From Saprospiraceae bacterium (lineage in GTDB: Bacteria > Bacteroidota > Bacteroidia > Chitinophagales > Saprospiraceae), in NCBI GenBank assembly GCA_020631405.1, contig JAHDHH010000016.1, positions 1 through 59,766 of the forward strand: a DNA stretch of 59,766 nucleotides, given 5' to 3'. The first letter of the stretch is position 1. Every line of letters begins with the position of its first letter. Position numbers and translations under genes: made by a program. Below the pieces are notes generated by a model. It was not told the origin of the DNA. It did not search any database and worked only from the letters and a program-made list of their open reading frames with translations. Below, piece after piece: positions 1 to 10,273 of the stretch.

Positions 1-87
1 TCAAGGCATTTGGCAGAGGATTGCTTTGCTTTTAATTATCTTGGACACTTGTGATTATTTAATACAAATTATGACCTTACTCTGGAT

Positions 88-777
88 ATGGTTATAAGTG
101 ATAACTTCTATAGTTCAAATGAGATGTTGTTAGGTGTTTACCTTAGCTCAGAATTGAAACAATCCATTAATAGTGGTTCCTTCAATATCGGAGCGACGAC
201 CTTTACGGGTCATCATAATGGTTATAAATTTAACATGAAACCAGAACAATATGATGGGCATCTATTTCAAGGTAGTTCTATGTTTTTGACTACAATACCT
301 GATATATCAAATAAAGCAGGAGAAGATGTATCTTTTGAGGTTGTTGTTGATGATATAGTCGAGATTGATGAAATGGTCTCACTTCCTTCCCCAATTCAAG
401 TAGACGTTAAGTCATCGATCTTTCATGATATTATTAAAGCTTCTAAAGTCGTCAACCGAAATGATATTCTTTTGACTTGGGATCGTACGGATAACCAAAA
501 GGGAGTGCTTGCAATGATCAGAATTACGGGGCAACTTGCAGTATCTCCATATAGCTCAGAAGAGCAAGCTGTTGATGGGAAATATTTCTTGATGTTGTTA
601 GAAGATGATGGAGAACATGTCATTCCTTCAGATGTATTCGCTTCCTTTCCTACAAATACTGTAGTTGATATTGAGATGTGGCGAGGAGATGTCAGGATGG
701 ATATGAAGTCACTCACAGGTAAAAATTACAATGTGAATGTTCTGTCTAAAGATTTTATCTCTTTTATACTTGATTAA
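88..777 (+). CDS. Hypothetical protein, possibly N-terminally incomplete
   Basis: A 229-residue ORF from ATG 88. I recognise no family. The protein is acidic, strand-rich and has no signal peptide or membrane segment at this start. The frame stays open upstream to a TGA at 52-54, and the residues just before Met1 (..NYDLTLD) look like a continuation of the same protein, so the true beginning may have been lost by a frameshift or lie outside the window. Another frame at about 2-95 encodes a short hydrophobic stretch that could be a displaced signal segment, but this is weak. It converges with the ATPase gene, 48 bp separating the two ends. Confidence 0.55.
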   Translation: MVISDNFYSSNEMLLGVYLSSELKQSINSGSFNIGATTFTGHHNGYKFNMKPEQYDGHLFQGSSMFLTTIPDISNKAGEDVSFEVVVDDIVEIDEMVSLPSPIQVDVKSSIFHDIIKASKVVNRNDILLTWDRTDNQKGVLAMIRITGQLAVSPYSSEEQAVDGKYFLMLLEDDGEHVIPSDVFASFPTNTVVDIEMWRGDVRMDMKSLTGKNYNVNVLSKDFISFILD

Positions 778-825
778 ATCGAGACTACATTCTGAGGTAT
801 TAATCAGATTGCTTTGTAGATTACA

Positions 826-1956
826 TTAATGATTGACTTGCTCTAGCCATCTGGAGAGAAAGAGATCATAGACGAAGTATTCACTACCGTTTTCATCTAG
901 TTTTTCATAGACCATTTCTTTGTCCACTAGGTAGTCTAGTGACTGTTGCGCAGTGCTACTTGCGATGCCATATTTGGTAGTAAATGCCTTAGCTCTGACA
1001 CTCCTGACTGACGTTTCTTTTGCGATGGCCTTGAGGACTTCGTATTGATTTTTTGAAAGTATGTTTTTATAGCTCAAGAAAGTCATCTGCATTTCTTTGA
1101 ATACTTGTTGTTGTAGGCGCAGGAGATCTACTTCTTCCACTACATCTTTGTCCAAAGCATAAAGTCTATTGCAGATGTATTGAGTATAGAAGGTATGCGA
1201 TTTAGTCCATTTTAGGATGTTGTGAATGACTCGGTCATCGATACTCTTGCCTCCCTTGCTAAACATGAGGTTGATAAATTCAGAATACTTAGCGTAGGGT
1301 ATTTCGTAGAGTTCCATTTGCTCAACAGAGCCAAACATGGGCTTCTTAGGATCATTGAATAGGCTAAGGAGTAGGTGTCGCTGGCTGCCACTGAAAAGCA
1401 TTTGGATATTGTCGCTTTGGCTGATATACTTGCGGAGTGTAGCATCTATTCGAGTTGAACTATATTGTCCGATTTGTTGAAATTCGTCTATTGCAATATG
1501 GATTGGGTGTTTGGACTCTCTGAGTAGGTCGAATGTGGCTTCTAGACTCATGTCGATCTCTTGCTGAGATTGGATATCTAACTCTATAGCTGGGTTGCCT
1601 GTGATTGTGTCTATGCTGAACTTTGGCTTGTATCTCCCTAAGAAGCTTGTCACTTTGCTCAGCATGTTGGACTGATCTTTATAAAGCTGACGTACGCAAG
1701 CGCTGATAAATTGACTGACAAATGCCTCGTCTGATTCGGTATCTAAGACATCGAGGTAGATGCAAGTATACTTATGCCGAGTAGTTAGTTGCTGTTGCAA
1801 ATGTTGAATCAGGCCAGTCTTACCAAGCCTACGCATGGAGTGAAGCATGACTGATCTATGGTTAGTAGCTGATTCGACGAGCCTTGCGACCTCATCTTCT
1901 CTATCACAGAAGTACTCTGGCCCACCATATTGTTGAATGAAGAATGGATTGTCCAT
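826..1956 (-). CDS. Archaeal-type AAA ATPase (ATPase_2-like)
   Basis: A 376-residue P-loop NTPase. Walker A is R-R-L-G-K-T at residues 42-47 with the R-x-G-K-T form typical of the archaeal ATPase/ATPase_2 group; Walker B is IAIDEF near residue 155; an MLFSGSQ stretch near residue 185 looks like sensor 1. The C-terminal third, about residues 290-376, resembles a winged-helix domain. Such single-gene ATPases are common in Bacteroidota, and their physiological role is mostly unknown; some relatives sit in mobile or toxin-antitoxin-like contexts. The ATG at 1956 lies inside a cluster of short repeats that continues upstream, which suggests autoregulation (inference). There is no operon partner on its strand. 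Confidence 0.8.
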   Translation of the reverse strand: MDNPFFIQQYGGPEYFCDREDEVARLVESATNHRSVMLHSMRRLGKTGLIQHLQQQLTTRHKYTCIYLDVLDTESDEAFVSQFISACVRQLYKDQSNMLSKVTSFLGRYKPKFSIDTITGNPAIELDIQSQQEIDMSLEATFDLLRESKHPIHIAIDEFQQIGQYSSTRIDATLRKYISQSDNIQMLFSGSQRHLLLSLFNDPKKPMFGSVEQMELYEIPYAKYSEFINLMFSKGGKSIDDRVIHNILKWTKSHTFYTQYICNRLYALDKDVVEEVDLLRLQQQVFKEMQMTFLSYKNILSKNQYEVLKAIAKETSVRSVRAKAFTTKYGIASSTAQQSLDYLVDKEMVYEKLDENGSEYFVYDLFLSRWLEQVNH

Positions 1957-2016
1957 GCCACAAATATAGTGTTATAATTTATGGCACACAAATTATGGCA
2001 CATAATTTATGACATA
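1951..2016 (-). repeat. Cluster of four short repeats at the ATPase start
   Basis: Read on the minus strand, the motif TGTGCCATAAATT recurs with small changes: a TGTCAT form at about 2004-2016, TGTGCCATAATTTG at about 1989-2002, TGTGCCATAAATT at about 1975-1988, and TTTGTGGCATG overlapping the start codon at about 1953-1963. The three upstream units are spaced about 14 bp apart. The arrangement fits binding sites for a regulator, possibly the ATPase itself. The function is inferred from position only. Confidence 0.5.
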
Positions 2017-2169
2017 GGGCTGGCGAGATGAATAGTGAAAGGTTCTTGGGTGTGACTGAGAAGATCGTATATACTTAGCATAGCTTGGAAATGGAGAAGT
2101 GCATTATTTTAATTATATTTAATAAAGAATACACTGCAATTACTTTCATGTTTGCGTTAAATTTTTTTT

Positions 2170-2397
2170 GTGAGAGCATTTTCTATTATCATCCTTTGCA
2201 GTATTACGTCTGTCCTGCTCTACAGTCAAAACCCCTATTTTGATCAATTTGATATGGCACCACTTAGTGTCAATCCTGCATTGACTGGTAATTTCGAAGG
2301 TAGGTTAAGAGTCAACGCTAACTATAGAAATCAATGGGCTCAGCTTCTAGAAGCTAATAGTTATAGAACCGGACAATTGTCATTAGATACGAAAAAG
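2170..2397 (+). pseudogene. 5' remnant of a PorP/SprF family gene
   Basis: The first ~75 codons, GTG start at 2170, encode a signal peptide followed by the N-terminus typical of PorP/SprF proteins: a Q-N-P-Y-F-D-Q-F core, then A-P-L-S-V-N-P-A-L-T-G and N-Y-R-N-Q-W. The same signature occurs in the intact PorP gene at 16540. Here the homology stops after about residue 75, and the frame runs straight into a lipoprotein gene whose ATG lies at 2407. The remaining roughly 230 residues of a PorP barrel are absent, so I read this as a truncated gene. It could still be translated as a leader fused to the lipoprotein. Confidence 0.7.
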
Positions 2398-2406
2398 AAC
2401 AATACA

Positions 2407-3018
2407 ATGAAGAACATAGTAATCTTTTCAACAGCTTTAATATTTATAATATTTTCTTGTCAAAAGGATAAAAATCAAATAAGTGCAACAGATTTTATTC
2501 GTGGGCTATTTCCTTCCGAATATCAATCAAATCAGGATATTTATTTTGTAAATGCCTTGAACGAACAAAAGAGATTGATTTGTTTTTATGAAGAAAAAGA
2601 ATATTCTTCCACAATAGCAGGAGTAAGTTCTGATGTTAAGCAATTTTCTACTTTGTTCTATGAAGAAAATGAACTTAACCCTTTAGTTGTATTTACAGCA
2701 ACTAATGACACTAATCATGAAGATATAGATGATTATACATTGCGATTCAAATTAAATCCATTTGGTAATGAAAATGAAGGTTTTTGTTCTTTTATATTAC
2801 CATTTCGTGACGGAAATTTTAGCAACCTTGTGACTAGTGAGTTTTACACAGAGCACAACTTTGAATTTTCAGAAATAGTATTTCACGATATATATTACAA
2901 CACGAACGAAAATAGTCAAGGCTTTTCACAATTGTTCTACAATGTAGATTATGGAATAGTTGCATTTAGAGATCAGACTGATGACCTATGGGTCTACTCT
3001 CATGCAGAGGAGAAGTAG
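2407..3018 (+). CDS. Putative lipoprotein joined in frame to a PorP remnant
   Basis: From ATG 2407 the product is 203 residues and opens with its own lipoprotein signal: M-K-N, a hydrophobic core, then F-S-C-Q-K with the lipobox cysteine near residue 17. The rest is soluble and rich in aromatic and acidic residues, without a motif I recognise. The open frame continues upstream through the PorP fragment to GTG 2170, but a second signal sequence in mid-protein would be odd, so ATG 2407 is the better start. It is AT-richer than its neighbours. A hairpin at 3051-3082 follows. Confidence 0.65.
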   Translation: MKNIVIFSTALIFIIFSCQKDKNQISATDFIRGLFPSEYQSNQDIYFVNALNEQKRLICFYEEKEYSSTIAGVSSDVKQFSTLFYEENELNPLVVFTATNDTNHEDIDDYTLRFKLNPFGNENEGFCSFILPFRDGNFSNLVTSEFYTEHNFEFSEIVFHDIYYNTNENSQGFSQLFYNVDYGIVAFRDQTDDLWVYSHAEEK

Positions 3019-3050
3019 ATGTTTGGATTTATTTTGAACAACCAATGAAT

Positions 3051-3082
3051 AAGGCAAGAAAACTATCAAGTATTCTTGCCTT
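3051..3082 (+). terminator. Probable intrinsic terminator
   Basis: A perfect 10-bp stem, AAGGCAAGAA at 3051-3060 and TTCTTGCCTT at 3073-3082, with a 12-nt loop. The following tract is only moderately T-rich (GTTATTTATG). It fits the end of the lipoprotein gene on the plus strand. Confidence 0.55.
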
Positions 3083-3173
3083 GTTATTTATGTAACAATT
3101 TATATTTATAAACAACAAAGACCACTCAATGAGCAGCCTTTGTGAATAAGTTATAATCTAGTAACGCTGTTGG

Positions 3174-3431
3174 TTACGCATCTTCTTTTTGCAAGCTATG
3201 CACGAGGATAGACACTTCATTTTCTAGAACTTCTACAAATCCTTGTGTGATGTTGTATGCTGTTCTCTCACCTTTCTGATCAATGATTCTCACTTCTCCA
3301 CTACTTAGAGCAGATACGATAGCCGCGTGATCTTTTAAGATCTCAAATTGACCGTTGATACCAGGTACTTTCACTGAAGTGATAGCTCCATTGAATATTT
3401 CTTTTCCTGGTGATAACATTGTTAGGTTCAT
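3174..3431 (-). CDS. atpC: F1Fo ATP synthase epsilon subunit
   Basis: An 85-residue epsilon subunit of the F1 sector, which couples the central stalk to catalysis on the cytoplasmic face of the membrane. It starts M-N-L-T-M-L-S-P-G-K and contains V-P-G-I-N-G-Q-F and L-K-D-H-A-A-I, the usual beta-sandwich landmarks. The C-terminal helical hairpin found in longer epsilon subunits is absent, giving the short form usual in Bacteroidota. It lies 39 bp downstream of atpD in a two-gene operon. The other ATP synthase genes are not nearby, as is common in this phylum. Confidence 0.95.
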   Translation of the reverse strand: MNLTMLSPGKEIFNGAITSVKVPGINGQFEILKDHAAIVSALSSGEVRIIDQKGERTAYNITQGFVEVLENEVSILVHSLQKEDA

Positions 3432-3470
3432 AGTCTATTCTATTCTCTTGATGTTGTATTATACGTTAGC

Positions 3471-5021
<1,551 letters not shown>

Positions 5022-5033
5022 TTAAAATTGCCA

Positions 5034-5041
5034 CAAAGGTA
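5034..5041 (-). promoter_or_regulatory. Putative -7 box of the atpD-atpC promoter
   Basis: On the minus strand this reads TACCTTTG, matching the Bacteroidota TAnnTTTG -7 element. It would place transcription start about 45 nt upstream of the atpD ATG. I see no clear -33 TTG at the expected distance, so this is a partial match. Confidence 0.4.
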
Positions 5042-5077
5042 AAATATTATCCTTTTTAGAATAAATAATATCAGTAT

Positions 5078-5854
5078 TTATTCCTCTTCTTGTGATACTA
5101 TTCGCTTTGTTAGCCAAAATGAGTTTTTATTTAGTCCGACGATCATAGTTATTTTCTCTTGATTGAGCATTTCTAGCATTGATAAGAAGGTCACAATAGC
5201 TTCCATCCGATCTGTGATACTTTGGAAGATGTCCTCGAAGGTAACCTTGTCAGATTGCTCTAGCTTCTTAAAGATGTATTGTCTTTGGGACTTGATAGTG
5301 AATGGGTATCTGACTATCTGGTGTACTACCTTGGATTCGCGACGTTGCACCTCTAGCATCACCCTCCTGTAAGTATTGAAGAGTGTGGTAAGATTGAGGC
5401 TTTCTAGCTCTAGATCAACTAGGGATTTTTGCGCAATGACTTTTAGGTCGCTTGTAGTGTTGCCTCTTGTTTCTAGTTTGCTTCTTTGCTCTGCTTTAAG
5501 TTTGAATTCGTCAAGGGTATCCTTGAATGCCTTATATTCTAAGAGTTTGGCCACTAGTTCTTCCCTCGGATCGATGTCTTCTCCTAATTCATTCTTTTCT
5601 TGGCGAGGGAGTAGCATTTTAGCTTTGATTCTCATAAGTTTGGCAGCTACTAGGATGAATTCACTAGCTACATCCAAGTCCAATTCCTTTGACTCTGAGA
5701 GATAGTTAAGAAAGTCATCTGTAATCTTTGATATCGGAATATCATAGATGTCCAACTCATCTCTCTCAATAAAAAAGAGCAGTAAGTCGAAAGGACCTTC
5801 GAAGCTTTTGGTAATTATTCTGAATGTAGGCTCTGCTAGATTCAATGTCGTCAA
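5078..5854 (-). CDS. scpA: Segregation and condensation protein A
   Basis: ScpA is the kleisin subunit that bridges SMC heads with ScpB in chromosome condensation and segregation. The 258-residue protein has the family N-terminus F-E-G-P-F-D-L-L-L near residues 18-26 followed by L-D-I-Y-D-I-P-I-S-K-I, an acidic middle, and a C-terminal winged-helix-like stretch with F-L-S-M-L-E. The start used is TTG at 5854, directly after the TAA of prs, so translation is probably coupled. No ATG near the N-terminus would keep the conserved F-E-G-P-F segment in full with its preceding residues. Confidence 0.9.
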   Translation of the reverse strand: MTTLNLAEPTFRIITKSFEGPFDLLLFFIERDELDIYDIPISKITDDFLNYLSESKELDLDVASEFILVAAKLMRIKAKMLLPRQEKNELGEDIDPREELVAKLLEYKAFKDTLDEFKLKAEQRSKLETRGNTTSDLKVIAQKSLVDLELESLNLTTLFNTYRRVMLEVQRRESKVVHQIVRYPFTIKSQRQYIFKKLEQSDKVTFEDIFQSITDRMEAIVTFLSMLEMLNQEKITMIVGLNKNSFWLTKRIVSQEEE

Positions 5855-6784
5855 TTAGTCATTTACGAATAAGGCAGCTATTGACTTAAACTCATGCGTA
5901 TTTCTAATAGCTCGAGAAAAGAGTTTTGCGCAACTGAGTACTTCTATTTTGTCCGATTTCTGCTTAAGCGGGATAGTATCCGTAACAATCAGTTTCTCTA
6001 ATTTTGAATTAGCTAAGTTTTCATAAGCATTGCCAGACAGTACCGGGTGTGTACAAAGTGCTTTCACAGACTTTGCTCCTTTGTCAATGAGTGCTTCTGC
6101 TGCCTTGCAGAGTGTGCCTGCAGTATCTACCAAGTCATCAATAAGGTAGACGTCTTTGCCTTCCACATCTCCAATCACTATGATTTTCTTCACCTTGTTT
6201 GCTACTTCTCTTTCCTTGTCACAGATGACGAGTGCCTTGTTAAATAAGTGGGCATACTTCCTTGCTCTTTTTACTCCACCAACATCAGGACTAGCGAAGA
6301 TGGCATTAGTCAAATCTTGCCCTTTGAGGTATTGTTTGTAAATAGCATCACTCTGTAAGTGATCTACTGGGATATCAAAGAATCCTTGGATTTGATCAGC
6401 ATGGAGGTCCATGGTTACCAACCTATCTGCACCTGCCGCTACTAACATATTAGCGATAAGCTTAGAAGAAATAGGTACTCTAGGTTTGTCTTTTCTGTCT
6501 TGTCTTGCATAGCCAAAGTATGGAATCACAGCGGTAATGTACCCAGCGGATGCTCTCTTAGCACCATCGATCATTAGGAGTAATTCTAGTAAGTTGTCTG
6601 CAGGGGCAAATGTAGATTGAATGAAGAATACATAGCTACCTCTGACTGATTCGTCAATGACAGGCTGCATTTCTCCATCGCTAAATTTGTTGAGTTTGCA
6701 CTTTCCTAACTCCTCGCCATAATGGTCAGCTATTTTTTCAGCTAAATATTTGGAATTAGTACCAGAGAGTAATTTTACAAGCAT
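5855..6784 (-). CDS. prs: Ribose-phosphate pyrophosphokinase
   Basis: This 309-residue enzyme makes PRPP from ribose 5-phosphate and ATP for nucleotide, His and Trp synthesis. It shows the family landmarks: F-S-D-G-E at the N-terminus, Y-A-R-Q-D-R-K-D-K-P-R, M-D-L-H-A-D-Q-I-Q-G-F-F, and the PRPP-binding loop D-D-L-V-D-T-A-G-T. Length is normal. It is first in a prs-scpA operon with no gap between the genes. The PRPP link to the hpt gene at 46391 is metabolic, not positional. Confidence 0.96.
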   Translation of the reverse strand: MLVKLLSGTNSKYLAEKIADHYGEELGKCKLNKFSDGEMQPVIDESVRGSYVFFIQSTFAPADNLLELLLMIDGAKRASAGYITAVIPYFGYARQDRKDKPRVPISSKLIANMLVAAGADRLVTMDLHADQIQGFFDIPVDHLQSDAIYKQYLKGQDLTNAIFASPDVGGVKRARKYAHLFNKALVICDKEREVANKVKKIIVIGDVEGKDVYLIDDLVDTAGTLCKAAEALIDKGAKSVKALCTHPVLSGNAYENLANSKLEKLIVTDTIPLKQKSDKIEVLSCAKLFSRAIRNTHEFKSIAALFVND

Positions 6785-7056
6785 TGCTCAGGATTATGTT
6801 TGGTTTGTAGTTTGTATTTGAGTCTTGCAAAAATAATAGAATAACATTAGGCAATCAGTTACGACAAGAAAATCATTGCACATTATGTTGGTAACTTATC
6901 TTGAAAATCAAATTACTCTAACCTGTTTGTAAGAGATGGCTAATGTATTTGGGTTTAATTAATGTATTTGACTGATAATTATGAATATTTTTTGCAATTT
7001 TGAGTGTCCATTTTTTTTGTAAAAATCGTGGACAAACTCCATAAATTCAGAATAAC

Positions 7057-7617
7057 ATGAAGTCCACATCAGAACGTCTTGACCTACTCTTAGATGATAT
7101 AAAGCATACAAATAAGTCCACTACGTATACCTACATATTACTTTGTTTAGTTGCTATATTCTTGGTTGGTATTGTATTGTTTTATATTAAGTACGGCTAT
7201 TTCGGTAGACTTCTTGCATATTTTGCAGTGTTACTTGGTACAGTAATTTATTATCGAGTCAATATCGTCAATGCCATACGTGAACTTCAAGATGCGAGTG
7301 GATACGATGCACTCAAGGGTGTAGATGATAAGCAGTACATGAAGCAAAAGCTAAACTACCTAGACGTCGGCATTGAAGTGAAAAGAAAGCGGATCACATT
7401 GATTAGAGGCATCTACGTGTTGATATTTCCTGTGTTTTTGGTCCTGGCTAGTGAATTGTACATTGGACCAATAGAAGGATTTGCCAGCTTTTTATGGAAG
7501 TATATCCTAGCCTTTATCCTTGGAGGGATAGTGTGGATGTTTGCCTTTAATAATGATATAGAACAGATTAATGGTTATGAAGATGATGCCCTTATCATCG
7601 CAAGAGCTATGAGATAG
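7057..7617 (+). CDS. Hypothetical inner-membrane protein, four TM segments
   Basis: 186 residues with two hydrophobic hairpins, about residues 22-45 and 48-66, then about 118-140 and 146-165, giving four predicted membrane spans. The N-terminus (D-L-L-L-D-D-I-K-H-T) and the segment between the hairpins are charged and helical. I do not recognise the family. Its 3' end overlaps that of the deacetylase gene by 11 bp, tail to tail. Confidence 0.7.
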   Translation: MKSTSERLDLLLDDIKHTNKSTTYTYILLCLVAIFLVGIVLFYIKYGYFGRLLAYFAVLLGTVIYYRVNIVNAIRELQDASGYDALKGVDDKQYMKQKLNYLDVGIEVKRKRITLIRGIYVLIFPVFLVLASELYIGPIEGFASFLWKYILAFILGGIVWMFAFNNDIEQINGYEDDALIIARAMR

Positions 7618-8218
7618 CTTCAAACTTATACCCCTTGTTAGCAAAGTGATCAAGTATATTGGGTAGAGTCTGCTCAAGAATGTCTATAGATTTGAGACTA
7701 TCATGAAAGACTACCACTGATCCATTTGTTGTGTTTCTTACTACATTGTCGTAGCATACCTCAGGTGTAAGCGTAGTGTCAAAGTCACCGCTGAGTACAT
7801 CCCACATGACTATTCGGTAGTACTTGCTTAGAAATTTGGATTGGTTAGGAGTGATTCTGCCATACGGAGGTCTGAATAGTGGACTTTTGACCATAGTTGC
7901 TGCCTTTCGGACGTTTCTATAGTAGTCAGTGTTAGATGTAGTCCAACCGCTCAGGTGATTGAATGTATGGCTGCCTACCTGATGCCCAGCATTCTGAATC
8001 TTATGGAAATATGTTGGATATTTTTGAATATTGTCACCTACACAAAAAAAAGTAGCCTTGGCTCCATATCTTTGCAGGATATCTAATACCACAGGAGTAG
8101 TCTTAGGATGTGGTCCATCATCAAATGTCAGATAGATAGTCTGTTTAGCATTATTGTATTTCCACTCTAATTGAGGAAATGCTTGTTGCAAATAATTCGG
8201 TGTTTTGACCAAGTACAT
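7607..8218 (-). CDS. Polysaccharide deacetylase (NodB homology)
   Basis: 203 residues of the carbohydrate esterase 4 fold, which removes N-acetyl or O-acetyl groups from glycans in a metal-dependent reaction. The metal triad is visible: T-F-D-D-G-P near residue 30 and S-H-T-F-N-H near residue 83; F-R-P-P-Y-G-R follows near residue 115. The second half carries V-M-W-D-V-L-S-G-D-F and V-V-V-F-H-D-S, the family's closing motifs. There is no obvious signal peptide, which is frequent in Bacteroidota members of this group. The substrate cannot be told from sequence; peptidoglycan or a surface glycan are options. Confidence 0.88.
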   Translation of the reverse strand: MYLVKTPNYLQQAFPQLEWKYNNAKQTIYLTFDDGPHPKTTPVVLDILQRYGAKATFFCVGDNIQKYPTYFHKIQNAGHQVGSHTFNHLSGWTTSNTDYYRNVRKAATMVKSPLFRPPYGRITPNQSKFLSKYYRIVMWDVLSGDFDTTLTPEVCYDNVVRNTTNGSVVVFHDSLKSIDILEQTLPNILDHFANKGYKFEAIS

Positions 8219-8302
8219 AGGATGCGTATACGTTCACTCTTTTTTACGAAAAGGCACTTAACAATCTTTGGTATTGAATGATATTAATATTAAAAATATT
8301 GT

Positions 8303-9844
8303 ATGACAGCCATATCAAGTACAGAATCAGTAAGAGTAAGATTTGCTCCCAGTCCGACAGGACCTCTCCACATTGGTGGAGTAAGGACTGCCTTATATAA
8401 TTACCTTTTTGCCAAGAAGCATGGAGGTACATTCATCCTAAGAATCGAGGATACAGACCAGACTAGGTATGTAGAAGGCGCAGAGAAATATATCCAAGAT
8501 GCCTTACATTGGTTTGGCTTGCACTTTGATGAAGGGCCAGAGCAAGGCGGAGACTATGGGCCATATAGACAATCAGAGAGAAAAGATCTTTATAAGAAAT
8601 ATGCTGAGCAATTGATCAAGAGTGGTCATGCTTATTATGCATTTGATAGCGAGCAAGATCTTGAGGCCATGAGAGAAAGAGAAAAGGCCAAAGGCAATCA
8701 TACTCCTAAGTACGATGCAAGTGTGAGGCATTCGATGAAGAATAGTCTCAATATGTCAGAAGCAGAAGTAGCTGCCCACCTTGAGAAGGGCGAGAATGTG
8801 ACAGTAAGACTCCTCATACCGCAAGACGAGAATGTAGTTATCAAGGATATAGTAAGAGGAGAGGTGACTTTTAGCAGCAATGAGCTAGATGACAAAGTCA
8901 TACTCAAGAATGATGGTATGCCGACCTACCACCTTGCTAACATAGTGGATGACCATAGCATGGCAATCACCCATGTGATTAGAGGTGAAGAGTGGTTGTC
9001 AAGTACAGCACACCATGTACTAATGTATAGGTTTTTTGAGTGGACAGCTCCAGCATTTGCTCACTTGCCATTAATCCTAAAGCCGACTGGCAAGGGTAAG
9101 CTGAGTAAGAGAGATGGGGCTAAGTTTGGCTTTCCAGTATTTCCGATGGAGTGGAAGGATGGCGAAGACCTGTTCTCTGGATTCAAAGAAGATGGATTCT
9201 TGCCAGATGCGGTACTTAACTTCTTAGTCCTGCTGGGATGGAACCCAGGCGATGATACTGAGATGATGTCACTAGAAGAGATGTGTAAGGCATTTTCTTT
9301 AGATCGAATAGTCAAGTCGGGTGCAAGATTTGACTTTGATAAGGCAAAGTGGTTCAACCAACAATACTTTATCAATACTCCCAATGCAGACTTACTTGTC
9401 ATGGTCAAAGATGTACTTGTCAAGTATAATGTTGACGGCTTGACAGATGACTTTATTTCAGGCGTGATTGAGTTGATGAAGGAGAGGGTAGATGTAGCAG
9501 ATGATTTTTATAACAATGCGACCTTCTTCTACCACGAACCAAGTGAATACGACTTAAAGACATTCCGTAAAAAATATAAAGCAGAGAATGCTGAACACTT
9601 TGATGCAATACTTGCTGGATTAGAGGGGTTGGACACATGGGATACTGAAGCTATCACTCAAGTAATCAAGGGGTACATTGGAGACAATGGATTGAGTTTT
9701 GGGGCGATACTACCAGTAGTCAGAATTTATATTACTGGTACAGTGAAGGGTCCAGACCTATTCCCTACTTTAGAATTACTTGGCAGAGAGGAGGTCATCG
9801 CAAGATGGAAAAAGAATGCTAGCCAACTTCCAGAATCTGTGTAA
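8303..9844 (+). CDS. gltX: Glutamyl-tRNA synthetase
   Basis: A 513-residue class I aminoacyl-tRNA synthetase that charges tRNA-Glu. The HIGH motif appears as H-I-G-G at residues 23-26 inside F-A-P-S-P-T-G-P-L-H-I-G-G, and the KMSKS motif as K-L-S-K-R at residues 266-270 before D-G-A. The C-terminal anticodon-binding helical domain is present and length is normal. The window has a tRNA-Gln gene, but I see no glnS here, so this enzyme's tRNA range cannot be judged. A conserved-looking small gene follows at 9901. Confidence 0.97.
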   Translation: MTAISSTESVRVRFAPSPTGPLHIGGVRTALYNYLFAKKHGGTFILRIEDTDQTRYVEGAEKYIQDALHWFGLHFDEGPEQGGDYGPYRQSERKDLYKKYAEQLIKSGHAYYAFDSEQDLEAMREREKAKGNHTPKYDASVRHSMKNSLNMSEAEVAAHLEKGENVTVRLLIPQDENVVIKDIVRGEVTFSSNELDDKVILKNDGMPTYHLANIVDDHSMAITHVIRGEEWLSSTAHHVLMYRFFEWTAPAFAHLPLILKPTGKGKLSKRDGAKFGFPVFPMEWKDGEDLFSGFKEDGFLPDAVLNFLVLLGWNPGDDTEMMSLEEMCKAFSLDRIVKSGARFDFDKAKWFNQQYFINTPNADLLVMVKDVLVKYNVDGLTDDFISGVIELMKERVDVADDFYNNATFFYHEPSEYDLKTFRKKYKAENAEHFDAILAGLEGLDTWDTEAITQVIKGYIGDNGLSFGAILPVVRIYITGTVKGPDLFPTLELLGREEVIARWKKNASQLPESV

Positions 9845-9900
9845 GGAAACTATATAGACTACTATTGTTGTTGATAATAGTGAACAATTAAATTATTGCA

Positions 9901-10074
9901 TTGAGTAAAAAGCAAATAAAGAAGGCAGACATCCACGAAGATCTTGAGGGATTTGATATCAAGATTAATAAGTTTGGCCAGTTACAGACAAATTTCAATA
10001 TTGAGAAGTTGAATACTTTCTTGAATAAGAACGTAGAAGATAAGAAGCTACAAGGCAATAGCGAGGAGGAATAA
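9901..10074 (+). CDS. Small conserved-type protein downstream of gltX
   Basis: A 57-residue ORF from TTG 9901 to TAA 10074. The product starts M-S-K-K-Q-I-K-K and has a core L-E-G-F-D-I-K-I-N-K-F-G-Q followed by F-N-I-E-K-L-N-T-F-L-N-K-N-V-E-D-K-K-L. From memory, Bacteroidota genomes carry a small family with the same GF-(D/E)-(I/L)-K-I-N and FLN-K-(N/H)-V-(D/E)-D-K-K pattern, so I believe this is a real gene with no known function. It lies 56 bp after gltX and is probably co-transcribed. The only start is TTG, without a Shine-Dalgarno, which is normal in this phylum. Confidence 0.7.
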   Translation: MSKKQIKKADIHEDLEGFDIKINKFGQLQTNFNIEKLNTFLNKNVEDKKLQGNSEEE

Positions 10075-10273
10075 GTCTACATTTCCATGCTTTTTGGCGT
10101 TATAGTTGTAATTATGTAAGTGTATAACCTAGGATTTATCTATTGACTCGTGATACTCCGTTTTGTATTAGGTATTTGTAGGGTTTATCGTGTAATTTTA
10201 CATGCACTATGTTAGTATAGTGATTTGAATTGTTTTTAGCCTAATTGACTATATCCAATACCGAGAATTTAAA

